A stretch of 64,000 bases of DNA, from assembly GCA_049840475.1 (NCBI GenBank), contig JASGKX010000001.1:620001-684000 (forward strand). The letters run 5' to 3'. Under the pieces are notes generated by a model, which did not search any database, was not told where the DNA came from, and saw only the letters and a list, made by a program, of their open reading frames with translations. This document shows positions 53,102 through 62,805 of the stretch, one piece after another. Numbering within the stretch: the first letter of the stretch is position 1; each line of letters starts with the position of its first letter. The DNA comes from JBGVSA01 sp049840475. GTDB taxonomy: Bacteria > Pseudomonadota > Gammaproteobacteria > Burkholderiales > Rhodocyclaceae. Position numbers and translations under genes: made by a program.

Positions 53102-54412
53102 TTACTTCGCCAGCAGCCCGTTGATCTGCTCGACGTCATCGATCGACAGCGAGCCAGCGGTGCTCTTCAGGCGCAGCTGACTGACGATGGTGTCGTAGCG
53201 CGCCTTGGCCAGCTTTTGTTGCGTGTCGGCCAGAATGCTCTGCGCGTTGAGCACGTCGATATTGATCCGCACACCCACTTCGTAGCCAAGCTTGTTGGCG
53301 TTGACCGAGCTCTGGCCCGAACGCAGGGCCGCTTCATAGCCGCGAATGGACGCCAAACCACTGGTCACGCCCAGATACGACTGACGCGCGGCCTGCGATA
53401 TGTTGCGACGGGTGGTTTCGAGGTCCGACTGGGCCTTGTCTTCAAGCGCGAGGTTTTCACGCACCTTCGATTGCGTGGCGCCACCAGCAAAGATCGGCAG
53501 GTTCATCTGCACGCCGACCATGTTGCCTTCGGTGCGCGAGGCCAAACCACTCGAAAGACTGCCAAGGTTGTGGTTGTAGTTGTAGTTTGCGACCAGATCG
53601 ACCGTCGGCAGATGGCCCGCGCGGGCGCGCTCGACCTCGCGTTTGGCAAATTCGAGCGACAGTTCGCTGGCCTGCACGTTGGGGCTGGAAGCTTGCGCCG
53701 CGGTCACCCACTGCTCCATGTCCGCAGGCTGCGGCGGCAGCACCTGTACGCCGGGGCGCAGCGGAGACAGCGACTGCGGCGCACTGCCGGTAATCACGCG
53801 CAATGCTTCGCGCTTGACGGCCAGATCGTTGAGCGCGGCGATCTCTTGCGCGGTAGCGAGGTCATAACGCGACTGGGCATCGTAGACGTCGGTAACGGTC
53901 ACCGTGCCGACCTCGAAACTGCGCTTTGCCAGTTGCAACTGCTGGTCGCTGGCGGCTTTGAGCGCCTGCACCGACGACAGCACGTCCTGCGAATACAGCA
54001 CGTCGAAATAGGCTTGCGCCACACGCAGGATCAGGTCCATCTGTGCCTGGCTGTACTGCGCTTCGGCGATGGCCACCTGGATGTCGCCTTCCTTGGCGCC
54101 CACCCAGTTCTGCCACCGGAACAGCGGCTGCGTCAGTTGCAGGGTGTAGCCGTTGGCGTTGTAGCGCGCCGAACGATCGAGCGGTTGCGTCGCCTTGCCA
54201 TCGTTGTAGCTCGACGACGCGGTCAGGCCGATGGTCGGCAGCAGGCCGGCCAACCCTTGCGGCCCCTTTTCGCGGCCAGCCTGGAGGGCGGCCGAGGCAG
54301 AGGCGAACTGTGAATCATTGCTGCGAGCATCCCGATACAGGTCAAGCAGGTCAGCGGCGAGTGCGCCTTGGGCCAGCAGTGCCAGGCCCGTCATTACGGC
54401 GATGCGCTTCAT
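53102..54412 (-). CDS. TolC-family outer-membrane efflux/secretion protein
   Basis: A 436-residue protein with a signal peptide (cleavage probably after QGALA, residue 20) and long helical hairpins with the TolC pattern: ADLLDLYRDARSNDSQFASA, then VTVTDVYDAQSRYDLATA and the repeat half YEVGVRINIDVLNAQSILADTQ. It would form a trimeric channel-tunnel for type I secretion or RND pumps. The RND operon lies 1 kb away on the same strand but separated by two unrelated genes, so joint work is only a suggestion. Confidence 0.93.
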   Translation of the reverse strand: MKRIAVMTGLALLAQGALAADLLDLYRDARSNDSQFASASAALQAGREKGPQGLAGLLPTIGLTASSSYNDGKATQPLDRSARYNANGYTLQLTQPLFRWQNWVGAKEGDIQVAIAEAQYSQAQMDLILRVAQAYFDVLYSQDVLSSVQALKAASDQQLQLAKRSFEVGTVTVTDVYDAQSRYDLATAQEIAALNDLAVKREALRVITGSAPQSLSPLRPGVQVLPPQPADMEQWVTAAQASSPNVQASELSLEFAKREVERARAGHLPTVDLVANYNYNHNLGSLSSGLASRTEGNMVGVQMNLPIFAGGATQSKVRENLALEDKAQSDLETTRRNISQAARQSYLGVTSGLASIRGYEAALRSGQSSVNANKLGYEVGVRINIDVLNAQSILADTQQKLAKARYDTIVSQLRLKSTAGSLSIDDVEQINGLLAK

Positions 54413-54451
54413 GTTGCAGTCCGTCTCCACAAGGGGTCAGATCGAAAAGGG

Positions 54452-54775
54452 TCAGTACGTCGGCATGGCGGGATCGACCTGTGTCGCCCACGCGTGCACG
54501 CCGCCGGAAAGGTTGTACAGATCCGTAAAGCCACGTTGCGACAAGAACATTGCTACCTGTGCGCTACGCATGCCATGGTGACAAATGCACACGGTGGGTT
54601 GTTCCGGATCGAGTTCTTCGGAGCGCGCCGGGATCGTACCCATGGGAATGAGCATGGCGCCTTCGATGGCACAGACGGCGAACTCGTACGGTTCGCGCAC
54701 ATCCAGCAACAAAGGCTTGGCGCGGCTATCGTCCGCCAGCCACGCGGCCAGCTCCTGGGCAGAAATCGCCTGCAT
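54452..54775 (-). CDS. Single-domain rhodanese
   Basis: A 107-residue GlpE-type sulfurtransferase domain. DVREPYEFAVCAIEGAMLIPMG is the rhodanese N-terminal signature and the active-site loop CHHGMRSAQVA carries the catalytic Cys in the cytoplasm. It follows the Pcm-like gene by 2 bp and precedes the TolC-family gene, a common Burkholderiales order. The acceptor of the sulfane sulfur is unknown. Confidence 0.93.
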   Translation of the reverse strand: MQAISAQELAAWLADDSRAKPLLLDVREPYEFAVCAIEGAMLIPMGTIPARSEELDPEQPTVCICHHGMRSAQVAMFLSQRGFTDLYNLSGGVHAWATQVDPAMPTY

Positions 54776-54777
54776 GT

Positions 54778-55431
54778 TCAGAACCGGAAACTGGCTGGCG
54801 CCTGCGCCAGGCGCAGCGCGGGGATTACGGTCTCGAACAGTTCGCTGGTCTGCCAGGCATCGTCCGCTGTGCGCACGACCAAACAGGCGCGCATGACAGG
54901 GGCCGCGCCGACGACGGCAAACAGACGGCCACCGTGTTTGAGCTGGGCGAGCAAGTCCTGAGGAATCTCGGGCAGCGCGCCGGACACCATGATCACGTCG
55001 TAAGGCGCCCGTTCGGCCCAGCCGCGCGAGCCGTCGCCTTCTTCGACGATCACGTTGTCCACGCCGTTGCGCGACAGGTTCTCGAAGGCGAACTGCGCCA
55101 GCTCAGGCTCGATTTCGATGCTGCGCACCCACTCTGCGCGGGCGGCCAGCAGCGCCGCCATATAGCCCGAACCGGTCCCGATTTCGAGCACGCTGTCGGT
55201 GCTCTTGACGGCCAGCGCCTGCAGCGCCTTGGCTTCGATCTTGGGCGCCAGCATGGTCTGGCCCTTACCGATCGGCAGTTCAATATCGGCGAAAGCCAGC
55301 GCCTGTTGTTCGGCCGGCACGAACAGTTCGCGCTTGACCAGCATGAGGGTGTCGAGCACGTCGGGGTTGAGGACTTCCCACGGCCGGATCTGTTGCTCGA
55401 CCATGTTGAAGCGTGCTTGTTCGAAATCCAT
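54778..55431 (-). CDS. Protein-L-isoaspartate O-methyltransferase-like protein
   Basis: A 217-residue SAM-dependent methyltransferase of the PCMT family. ARFNMVEQQIRPWEVLNPDVLD is the N-terminal signature, QTMLAPKIEAKALQAL the substrate region, and VLEIGTGSGYMAALLA motif I. PCMT repairs isoaspartyl residues, but in beta-proteobacteria this paralogue is often next to tolC and its substrate is less certain. It begins 2 bp before the rhodanese gene and is likely co-transcribed. The ATG at 55431 gives MDFEQARFNMV. Confidence 0.9.
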   Translation of the reverse strand: MDFEQARFNMVEQQIRPWEVLNPDVLDTLMLVKRELFVPAEQQALAFADIELPIGKGQTMLAPKIEAKALQALAVKSTDSVLEIGTGSGYMAALLAARAEWVRSIEIEPELAQFAFENLSRNGVDNVIVEEGDGSRGWAERAPYDVIMVSGALPEIPQDLLAQLKHGGRLFAVVGAAPVMRACLVVRTADDAWQTSELFETVIPALRLAQAPASFRF

Positions 55432-55470
55432 TATTTGCACTTCCCTAGAAACTACCTTAACCGACGGATT

Positions 55471-58400
55471 CTACCTGCTTTGGCCGGGCAAATCTGTTAC
55501 CCGCGTTGGCTCCGCCGGCACCGGTACGCGGTACCAGGCGGCGTACAGCGCGGGCAGAAACAGCAGCGTCAACACGGTCGCCACGAGCAATCCGCCCATG
55601 ATCGCCACCGCCATCGGCCCCCAAAAGACGGAGCGCGACAGCGGAATCATCGCCAGGATGGCCGTCAGCGCAGTCAGCATGATGGGGCGGAACCGGCGCA
55701 CCGCTGACCCGATGATCGAATCCCAAGGCGTGTGACCGGCGCGCAGGTCTTGCTGAATCTGATCGATGAGAATCACGGCGTTGCGCATGATCATGCCGAA
55801 CAGCGCGATCACCCCAAGGTTGGCGACGAAGCCGAACGGCACGGCACCGAAGAACAGAATCAGCGCCACCCCGATCAGCCCCAACGGGGCCGACAACACC
55901 ACCATCAACATGTGCGAGAAGTTCTGCAGCTGCATCATCAGCAGCACCAGCACGACGATCAGCATGACCGGCATTACCGCAATGATTGACGCTTCGCCCT
56001 TGGCGCTTTCTTCGGTCGCACCGCCTTCTTCAATGCGATATCCAAGCGGCAGTTCAGCGCGGATCTTGTCGATGGCCGGACGGAGCTGGGCGGACACATC
56101 GGGCGCCTGGACGTTGCCGCGTACGTCAGCGCGCACGGTGATGGTCGGCAGGCGATCGCGCCGCCAGATCACACCCTCTTCCAACCCGTACGAGATCTTC
56201 GCCAGTTGCGACAAAGGCACGTAGCGCCCGTCGTGCGTGTGCACGTTGATGTCGCCGATGTGCTCGAGCGCATTACGGTCGCGTTCCACGGCACGGCCGA
56301 CGATATCGATCAACTGGTCGCCTTCGCGCATCTGCGTGATCGTGACGCCGCGCAGGATGGTCTGCAGGTACTGCGAGATCTCCTGCGTCGACACACCAAG
56401 CGCGCGGGCACGGTCCTGGTCAACTTCCAGCCTCACAGTCTTCGACAACTCGTTCCAATCAAAATTGACGTCTGCGGTGTGCACGTTGGCACGCATGGTG
56501 TCGGCAACCTGATTGGCGATCTGGCGGATTTTCTGCAGATCGTCCCCGATCACGCGGAACTGCACAGGGAAGCCGACTGGCGGACCGTTTTCCAACCGCA
56601 GGACACGGCCGCGCACCGAAGGGAATTGCGTCGGGAATATTTCTTCGAGTCGCGTCTTCACGCGCTCACGCGCCTTCGGATCGAGCGTGGTAACGACGAA
56701 CTCGGCCAGGTTGTCCGCGGCCATCTGTTGATCCAGCGGCAGATAAAAGCGTGGGCTACCGCTACCGATGTAACTCACGAAATGGCTGACGTCGTCATCC
56801 TTGGTCAGCAACGCCTCCAGCCGCTTGGCCTCGGTAGTCGTCGCTTCGAGCGAAGCGCCCTGCGGCAGCCACAGGTCGACAACCAATTCCGGCCGGTTGC
56901 TCGATGGGAAGAACTGCTTCTGCACACCGACGGCCATCACCACACCTGCGAGTACAAAAGCCGCAACAGTGGTGACGATGGTGATCCAGCGGTGCGTCAC
57001 GCACCACACTAGCGTGCGACGGAACATGCGATAGAAGCGCGTGTTGTACAGATCGTGTCCGCCTGAATCGGCATCGCCCTTGCCGTGACGCGCGAGCTTT
57101 TCGGCAGGCAGCAAGTAGTAGCCAATGAAGGGCGTAAACACCACTGCGACGATCCACGACACGATCAGCGCAATCGTCACGACCGCAAAAATCGAGAAGG
57201 TGTATTCGCCCGCCGCCGACTTGGCGAACCCCACTGGCATGAAGCCCGCTGCAGTCACCAGTGTGCCGGTGAGCATCGGAAAGGCCGTGGACGTGTACGC
57301 GAAGATGGCCGCACGGAATCGATCCCAGCCGTGCTCCATCTTCACCACCATCATCTCGACAGAAATGATGGCGTCATCCACCAGCAGACCAAGCGCGATG
57401 ATGAGTGCGCCCAGCGAGATGCGCTGCAAGTCGATGCCGGCCACCTGCATGACGGTGAAGGTGATGGCGAGCACCAACGGTATCGACAACGCCACCACCA
57501 TGCCGGTACGCCAGCCCAGACTGAAAAAGCTCACCGCCAGCACGATGATCACCGCCTCGGCCAGGGCGTGAGTGAACTCCTCGATGGACGATTGCACCAC
57601 CGCGGGCTGGTCCGACACCGTGTGGATGTCCACGCCGCGCGGCAACTCCGCTTCGATTTCACTCATCGCCGCGCGCAGATTGCGCCCAAGGCGAATCACA
57701 TCTCCGCCTTGCGTCATGGCAACGGCAATGCCGATGGCGCTCTGGCCGTTCCAGCGGAATATCGGATCAGGCGGGTCCGCCAGACCGCGCGACACCTCGG
57801 CGATATCGCCCAACCGGAATTGGCGACCATTGGCCCAGATGCCGATCTCGCGGATGCTCTCGACGGAATCGAAGGCGCCAGATACGCGCACGCGCACGCG
57901 GTCGGTTGGCGTGGTGACGTCACCCGCCGGGGTCAGCGTGTTCTGCTTCTGCAGGGCATCGAATACGACGGCCGGCGACAGCCCCAAGGTAGAGAGCTTG
58001 GCGTGCGACACCTCGATGTAAATGCGTTCGCTCTGCACGCCCAACAGATCGACCTTCTTCACGTCAGGCACGCGGCGCAGTTCAAGCGCGACGCGATCGG
58101 CGATGCGACGCAACTCGGGCAGCGAAAACCCATCCCCGGTAAGCGCCACGATATTGCCGAAGGTATCGCCGAACTCATCGTTGACGAACGGGCCTTGCAC
58201 ACCCTGCGGCATGGTCGGCCGGATGTCGTTCGACCTTCTGCCGCAGCTTGCGCCAGCTCTCGGGTACGGCGGCCGGCGGCGTACGGTCCTTGAGCAACAC
58301 AAAGACCAGCGATTCGCCCGGCTTGGAGTAGCTGCGCAGGGTGTCGACGTAAGGCACTTCCTGCAGCTTTTTTTCGACGCGCTCGGTCACCTCCTGCTCG

Positions 58401-58585
58401 ACCTGCGTCGCCGTCGCGCCGGGCCAGGCGGTGCGCACCACCGCCACCTTGAATGTGAAACTGGGGTCTTCGTTTTGCCCCAACGACATGAACGACCAGA
58501 TGCCCGCAACGGTCAGCGCGACCATCAGGAAAGCGACCATCTGCTTGTGGCCGAGCGCCCACTCCGACAGGTTGAAGGACTTCAT
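55471..58585 (-). pseudogene. RND efflux transporter (AcrB-like), frameshifted
   Basis: From ATG 58585 the first frame encodes the N-terminal membrane helix and the porter start (MSLGQNEDPSFTFKV, TAWPGATATQVEQEV). It loses frame at about 58231; the rest continues to 55471 in another frame with RPTMPQGVQGPFVND and the transmembrane proton-relay pair in LLVDDAIISVEMM. Removing one base (C58231 on the plus strand) yields KVNDIRPTMPQG and a 1037-residue protein of normal RND length. It is of the heavy-duty MdtF/TtgB-unlike, CusA-unlike small-molecule class; substrate unknown. The start overlaps the adaptor stop (ATGA). Confidence 0.88.
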
Positions 58586-59676
58586 CGCGTGCCGGCCCCA
58601 AAGCGCGGCACCTGAGCATCCAGCACGCTGACCTGTTCACCTTCGGTGAGCTTATGCACGCCCGCAACGACGATGCGCTCACCGCCGTTCAGTCCGCTCG
58701 AAATGGTTGCGGTCGTCTCCGCATAGAGCGAAACCGTCACGGGCAACAGGTGAACACGCTTGTTAGCGTCGACCACCCACACCGCGGCCTGCTCACCCTT
58801 CTGGAAGATCGCCGCTAGCGGCACCTGCCGGCCGGCAACGCCGCCCTGCGCGAAGCGCACTGTCGCCGTCATGCCCAGATCGATACCATCCAGCGGACCA
58901 TCCAGCGCGATGCGCGCCGCCCAGGTGCGCGTGGCGGGGTCGGCGATGGGGGAAATTTCACGAACATGCCCCTTGAGCGTGCGCCCGGGCAATGCCCACA
59001 ACGTAACCGTGGCTGCGCCAGTCTTGCGCACGGCATCGATTCCGCCTTCGGGCAGCGAGATTGCCACTTCGCGATCACCGTCACGCGCGAGCCTCATCAC
59101 CGTCTGCCCGGCGGCCACCACTTGTCCGGCCTCTGCCTGCACTGCGGAAATAACGCCGTCCTGGTCCGCGCGCAACACGGTGTATCCGGCCTGATTACCG
59201 CTGATCGCGGCCTGCGCGCGCGCCGACTTCAGTTGCGCTTCGGCCGCGCGAACCTGCGCTTCGCGCTGATCGACGACGGACTTGGAGATGAAGCTGCGCT
59301 CATACAGGCTGCGTGCCCGATCCAGTTCATTGCGCGCGAGCGTCAGGTTGGCTTCGACCTGTGCGATCTGCGCTTGCGCGGCCTGTACGTTGAGCGCGTT
59401 GTCTTGCGGATCGAGCCGCGCCAGTTCGGTGCCGGCCTTCACCCGCTGCCCGGCGTCGACAGAGCGGCGCACCAGCTTGCCGCCGACACGGAACGACAAG
59501 GTCTGTTCAAAGCGCGCCTGTACCGCACCGCTATACGTAATGGGCACCTCACCGGCCTGCGCATCGATGACCTGCGTCAGCACAGGTCTGGGGGGAGCGG
59601 ACGGTGGCGCTTCTCGGCCGCAAGCGGTAAGCAGGGCAATACCAGCCAGCGTCATCGGCAGGTGCAGCAATCGCAT
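58582..59676 (-). CDS. RND efflux periplasmic adaptor lipoprotein
   Basis: A 364-residue membrane-fusion protein. The signal peptide ends in a lipobox LLTAC with Cys at residue 18. A barrel-sandwich half (GKLVRRSVDAGQRVKAGTELARLDP), a helical hairpin (AQIAQVEANLTLARNELDRARSLYE), and the second lipoyl half (VLRADQDGVISAVQAEAGQVV) follow in order. I chose ATG 59676 because AAGGA precedes it by 8 bases and the lipoprotein signal starts there; an ATG at 59724 overlaps the tetR stop and would bury the signal. It works with the RND pump downstream. Confidence 0.93.
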   Translation of the reverse strand: MRLLHLPMTLAGIALLTACGREAPPSAPPRPVLTQVIDAQAGEVPITYSGAVQARFEQTLSFRVGGKLVRRSVDAGQRVKAGTELARLDPQDNALNVQAAQAQIAQVEANLTLARNELDRARSLYERSFISKSVVDQREAQVRAAEAQLKSARAQAAISGNQAGYTVLRADQDGVISAVQAEAGQVVAAGQTVMRLARDGDREVAISLPEGGIDAVRKTGAATVTLWALPGRTLKGHVREISPIADPATRTWAARIALDGPLDGIDLGMTATVRFAQGGVAGRQVPLAAIFQKGEQAAVWVVDANKRVHLLPVTVSLYAETTATISSGLNGGERIVVAGVHKLTEGEQVSVLDAQVPRFGAGTR

Positions 59677-59720
59677 CTTGATTCCTTGGATCTTGTTTTC
59701 CGGCACTCGCATGGCGTGCC

Positions 59721-60362
59721 TCATTTTTCGTTTTCCGCTCGCGGGCGCAGCCCGTTTATGAAGATATCGACGTGCGTCTGCAGGTATCCCTCGTAACGCA
59801 TCCCGGCCGGCTCGCACAGCGCGAACGATTGTTGCCAGATGCCCGCGAACAGTACGGGGGAGAACAACACATGGCAGAGCATCAGCGGGTCTCCTTGCCG
59901 GAACACGCCGCGCGCCATGCCGAGGTTGAGCGTATCGACGATCAAGCGTCGCCCACGTGCGATGACGTTGTCGTAGTAGAACTGTGCGATGTCGGGGAAG
60001 TTGCGCGCTTCGGCCACCATGAGCTTGGGAATCCCCCCGGCTGGACTCGTCCCGATCAGATGCCACCATCCAAAAACGAGGTCTCGCAGCAAACGCTCCG
60101 GATCGTCCTGGCCCTGCTCGAACAGTGCTTCGCCTTCGGCCAGCGAAGGCAGCAGCGCCTCCTGAATGACGGCTTTGAAGAGCGCCTCCTTGCTGTCGAA
60201 ATACAGGTAGAGCGTGCCCTTCGACACACCTGCGCGCGCTGCGATTTCGTCCAGGCGCGTCGCGGCAAAACCACGCTCGACGAAAACATCCAGCGCAGCA
60301 GCCAGCAGTTCGCCCGGACGCGCCTCTTTGCGGCGCTGCCTTGATCCGACTGCCGTCACCAT
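59721..60362 (-). CDS. TetR-family regulator of the RND operon
   Basis: A 213-residue repressor. The N-terminal helix-turn-helix is LDEIAARAGVSKGTLYLYFDSKEALF (about 37-62), typical of TetR/AcrR proteins; the rest is a ligand-binding helical domain. It lies between the DUF2214 gene and the adaptor gene on the same strand, and an operator-like palindrome overlaps the operon promoter, so autoregulation with the efflux genes is likely. ATG 60362 overlaps the preceding gene by 7 nt; a frame extended upstream is not credible. Confidence 0.92.
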   Translation of the reverse strand: MVTAVGSRQRRKEARPGELLAAALDVFVERGFAATRLDEIAARAGVSKGTLYLYFDSKEALFKAVIQEALLPSLAEGEALFEQGQDDPERLLRDLVFGWWHLIGTSPAGGIPKLMVAEARNFPDIAQFYYDNVIARGRRLIVDTLNLGMARGVFRQGDPLMLCHVLFSPVLFAGIWQQSFALCEPAGMRYEGYLQTHVDIFINGLRPRAENEK

Positions 60363-60805
60363 GGCCAGCCTCGCGCCATGAAGACCGCCATGACTGGCAC
60401 AAGCGGTAGCAGCAGCAATTGGCTCCGTACCCAGCGCATGGCAGCGGCCACTTCGGCGGGTTCGATACCTTGTCGGCGGCCCGCGTCGATCTGCTTGCGC
60501 CACCGCGCAAAGCGTACCGTCGGCAGGATCGATAACAGGCCGATCAGCACGAAGAGCCCGATCTTGGCGTGGAAGAAACCGTTATGCGCATAGAACACAG
60601 CAGGCTTGTCACCCAGAAAGACTCGCGCCAGACCGGTGATGATTACCGCCATGGCTGCGAGCATGTAGAAGAAATCGAGCCGGGCAAGGCCTTTGGCCTG
60701 ATCCGTCGTCAGTCGTCCAGCACGAAGCGTGGCCCACTCGGCCGCCAGCACGAAAACCAGCGCCCCGATGGCGATGAAATGCAGCAACGCAAGCAAGCTC
60801 GACAT
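60356..60805 (-). CDS. DUF2214-type small membrane protein
   Basis: A 149-residue protein with four hydrophobic helices (LLALLHFIAIGALVFVLAAEW at the N-terminus). LRAGRLTTDQAKGLARLDFFYMLAAM and NGFFHAKIGLFVLIGLLSI are typical of the DUF2214 family, of unknown function. It is the first gene after the promoter/operator and overlaps tetR by 7 nt, so it belongs to the regulated efflux operon. Confidence 0.85.
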   Translation of the reverse strand: MSSLLALLHFIAIGALVFVLAAEWATLRAGRLTTDQAKGLARLDFFYMLAAMAVIITGLARVFLGDKPAVFYAHNGFFHAKIGLFVLIGLLSILPTVRFARWRKQIDAGRRQGIEPAEVAAAMRWVRSQLLLLPLVPVMAVFMARGWPW

Positions 60806-60820
60806 GATGCCCCCCGGAAT

Positions 60821-60838
60821 TGACTGACCCGTCAGTCA
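60821..60838 (-). promoter_or_regulatory. Palindromic operator for the TetR regulator
   Basis: TGACTGAC-CC-GTCAGTCA is a perfect 8+8 dyad that touches the 3' edge of the -10 box of the efflux promoter. Size and symmetry suit a TetR dimer. Binding here would block transcription start by steric hindrance. Confidence 0.75.
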
Positions 60839-60865
60839 TTATTGGTGGCATTTGTGTATTGTCAA
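60838..60865 (-). promoter_or_regulatory. Sigma70-type promoter of the efflux operon
   Basis: On the minus strand a perfect TTGACA (plus 60860-60865) is followed after 16 bp by AATAAT (plus 60838-60843), a near-consensus -10. It precedes the DUF2214-tetR-adaptor-pump genes by about 35 bp. Confidence 0.8.
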
Positions 60866-60877
60866 TGTCTGTTTGGT

Positions 60878-60958
60878 TGTTACGTCCCAATAAAGCGGCA
60901 AACTATCCAATAGAGACGCAAACTTTGGCGCTGCCCGATTCCAACATAGGTGCAAACT
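60878..60958 (+). repeat. Three 18-bp direct repeats, IS21-like end remnant
   Basis: The pattern CCAAYAnAGnnGCAAACT occurs at 60887-60904, 60907-60924 and 60941-60958. It is preceded by TGTTACGTC at 60878. Multiple spaced end repeats with a terminal TG are typical of IS21-family ends. No istA or istB coding sequence is seen nearby, so only an end remains. Confidence 0.45.
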
Positions 60959-61194
60959 GCCGCCTCGAGTGCGTGCCGCTTTTCGCCGCGATTGCCTCGT
61001 CTCGTCAGCAGACTAGCGAATGGAGTTTCGGCTCAGATCCACTGGGATGCAGTTTGTGAGGCTGCATGGCCGGTAGCAAATGCGGGGCGGTCGAGTATCG
61101 CCGCCCATCCGCCTGCGATTGGCGTCCGGGGCGGACTCCGCCGCTGGAGAGCGCCCCCAAGCCCTGGAGCGATGGGGACGCGCGTTATTGAAGT
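60959..61194. other. Non-coding stretch between IS21-like end and IS1182 element
   Basis: I see no convincing gene, promoter or RNA in this 236-bp stretch. It is GC-rich and may be a remnant of the IS21-like element, cut by insertion of the IS1182-family element. Confidence 0.4.
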
Positions 61195-61225
61195 GACGGC
61201 AATTCGGCGAGGCTGTGTGAAAACG
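61195..61225 (+). repeat. IS1182 left terminal inverted repeat
   Basis: It begins GACGGCAATTCGG and ends TGTGTGAAAACG. It matches the right repeat in reverse complement with three differences. Confidence 0.88.
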
Positions 61226-61280
61226 TGAACGAAACTGGCGCCCGCCTGTCTATGCATTAAGCATTGTCAGGAGGGGCGAG

Positions 61281-62711
61281 ATGAAGCGTTTCATCGAAGG
61301 TGAAGAGCGCCGGCAGATTGCGCTACTGCCCGAGTCGCTTGAAGACTACGTCTCCGAAGACAACCCAGTTCGCGTCATCGAGGCCTTTGTCGAAGCCCTG
61401 GACCTGCAGGGTCTCGGATTCCGCATATCCTCAGCCGCCACGGGTCGGCCCGCCTACCACCCCACGGTCCTCCTCAAGCTCTATGTGTACGGCTACCTGA
61501 ACCGGATTCAGTCCAGTCGCCGTCTTGAGCGTGAAGCGCAGCGCAACGTCGAACTCATGTGGCTGACGGGCCGTCTGGCGCCGGACTTCAAGACGATTGC
61601 CGACTTCCGGCGTGACAATGGTGCGGGCATTCGTGGCGCGTGTCGCCAGTTTGTGGTGCTGTGCCGCCAGCTGGACCTGTTTGCCAACGCCGTCGTGGCT
61701 ATCGACGGCAGCAAGTTCAAAGCGGTCAATGCGCATGACCGGAACTTCACCCAAGGCAAACTCGAAAAACGCCTGGCGGAAATCGATCGTTGCATCGAAC
61801 GTTACCTCGCGGCGATGGATACGGCAGATCGCCAGGCGCCTGAGGTAGCCGAGGCGAGAACGAGCCGTCTCAAGGAGAAGATAGCAACCCTGAAGGGGCA
61901 GATGGAGAGGCTCAAACAACTCCAGTCTCAGATCGAGCAGGAACTGTCCGGGCAAATCTCGCTGACCGACCCCGATGCGCGTGCCATGGCCACCAGTACC
62001 AGTCGCGGCTTGGTCGGCTACAACGTCCAGACGGCCGTCGATACGACGCACCACCTGATCGTGGCCCATGAAGTGAGCAATGTCGGGAGCGATCGCCGGC
62101 AACTGGCGAAGATGGCCAAGCAAGCCCAGCTTGCTACAGCCAATGCGGAACTGACGGTCATCGCCGATCGCGGCTACTACAACGGCGAGGAAATCGTGGC
62201 GTGTGAGCAAGCGGGCATCACACCTTGCGTCTCCAAGCCCATGACCTCCAGCGCGAAAGCGGATGGCCGGTTCGACAAGGAGGACTTCGTGTTTGACTCC
62301 GCCTCCGGTGAATACACGTGTCCGGCCGGCAGCCGATTGGTCTGGCGCTTCAGCTTAGCCGAGCGTGGTGGTCTCATCCACAAATACTGGAGTTCGGACT
62401 GTCCGAAATGCCCAATCAGAGACAAGTGCACACCCAGTCCGTACCGCCGGGTCGGGCGTTATAAGCATGAATCCAGTCTCGAAGCCATGCAGAAACGCCT
62501 GGACCTGACGCCCGGACTCATGCGCACGCGACGCAGTACCGTCGAACACCCATTCGGTACCCTGAAGGAATGGATGGGCGCAACACACTTCCTGACGAAG
62601 ACCCTGGAGAGGGTCAGCACGGAAATGAGCTTGCATGTTCTGGCCTACAACATGAAGCGGGTCATGAAGATCGTCGGAATGAAACGACTGATGGCTGCGG
62701 CAGCGGCCTGA
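61281..62711 (+). CDS. IS1182-family DDE transposase
   Basis: A 476-residue transposase. FIEGEERRQIALLPESLEDYV and YHPTVLLKLYVYGYLNRIQSSRRLE are the family N-terminus; AIDGSKFKAVN carries the first catalytic Asp, VIADRGYYNGEEI the second, and RSTVEHPFGTLKEWMG the catalytic Glu. A coiled-coil insert lies about residues 170-235. The frame is intact with GGAGGGG upstream, so the element may be active. Confidence 0.93.
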   Translation: MKRFIEGEERRQIALLPESLEDYVSEDNPVRVIEAFVEALDLQGLGFRISSAATGRPAYHPTVLLKLYVYGYLNRIQSSRRLEREAQRNVELMWLTGRLAPDFKTIADFRRDNGAGIRGACRQFVVLCRQLDLFANAVVAIDGSKFKAVNAHDRNFTQGKLEKRLAEIDRCIERYLAAMDTADRQAPEVAEARTSRLKEKIATLKGQMERLKQLQSQIEQELSGQISLTDPDARAMATSTSRGLVGYNVQTAVDTTHHLIVAHEVSNVGSDRRQLAKMAKQAQLATANAELTVIADRGYYNGEEIVACEQAGITPCVSKPMTSSAKADGRFDKEDFVFDSASGEYTCPAGSRLVWRFSLAERGGLIHKYWSSDCPKCPIRDKCTPSPYRRVGRYKHESSLEAMQKRLDLTPGLMRTRRSTVEHPFGTLKEWMGATHFLTKTLERVSTEMSLHVLAYNMKRVMKIVGMKRLMAAAAA

Positions 62712-62805
62712 GTGGGCCGCTGTTTCGACGGACTTCCACGATCGCACCAACCCAATCGCGGCGAACGCTTGCTTGATGATGCGTCGGGCATTCACACGCG
62801 CGCCG

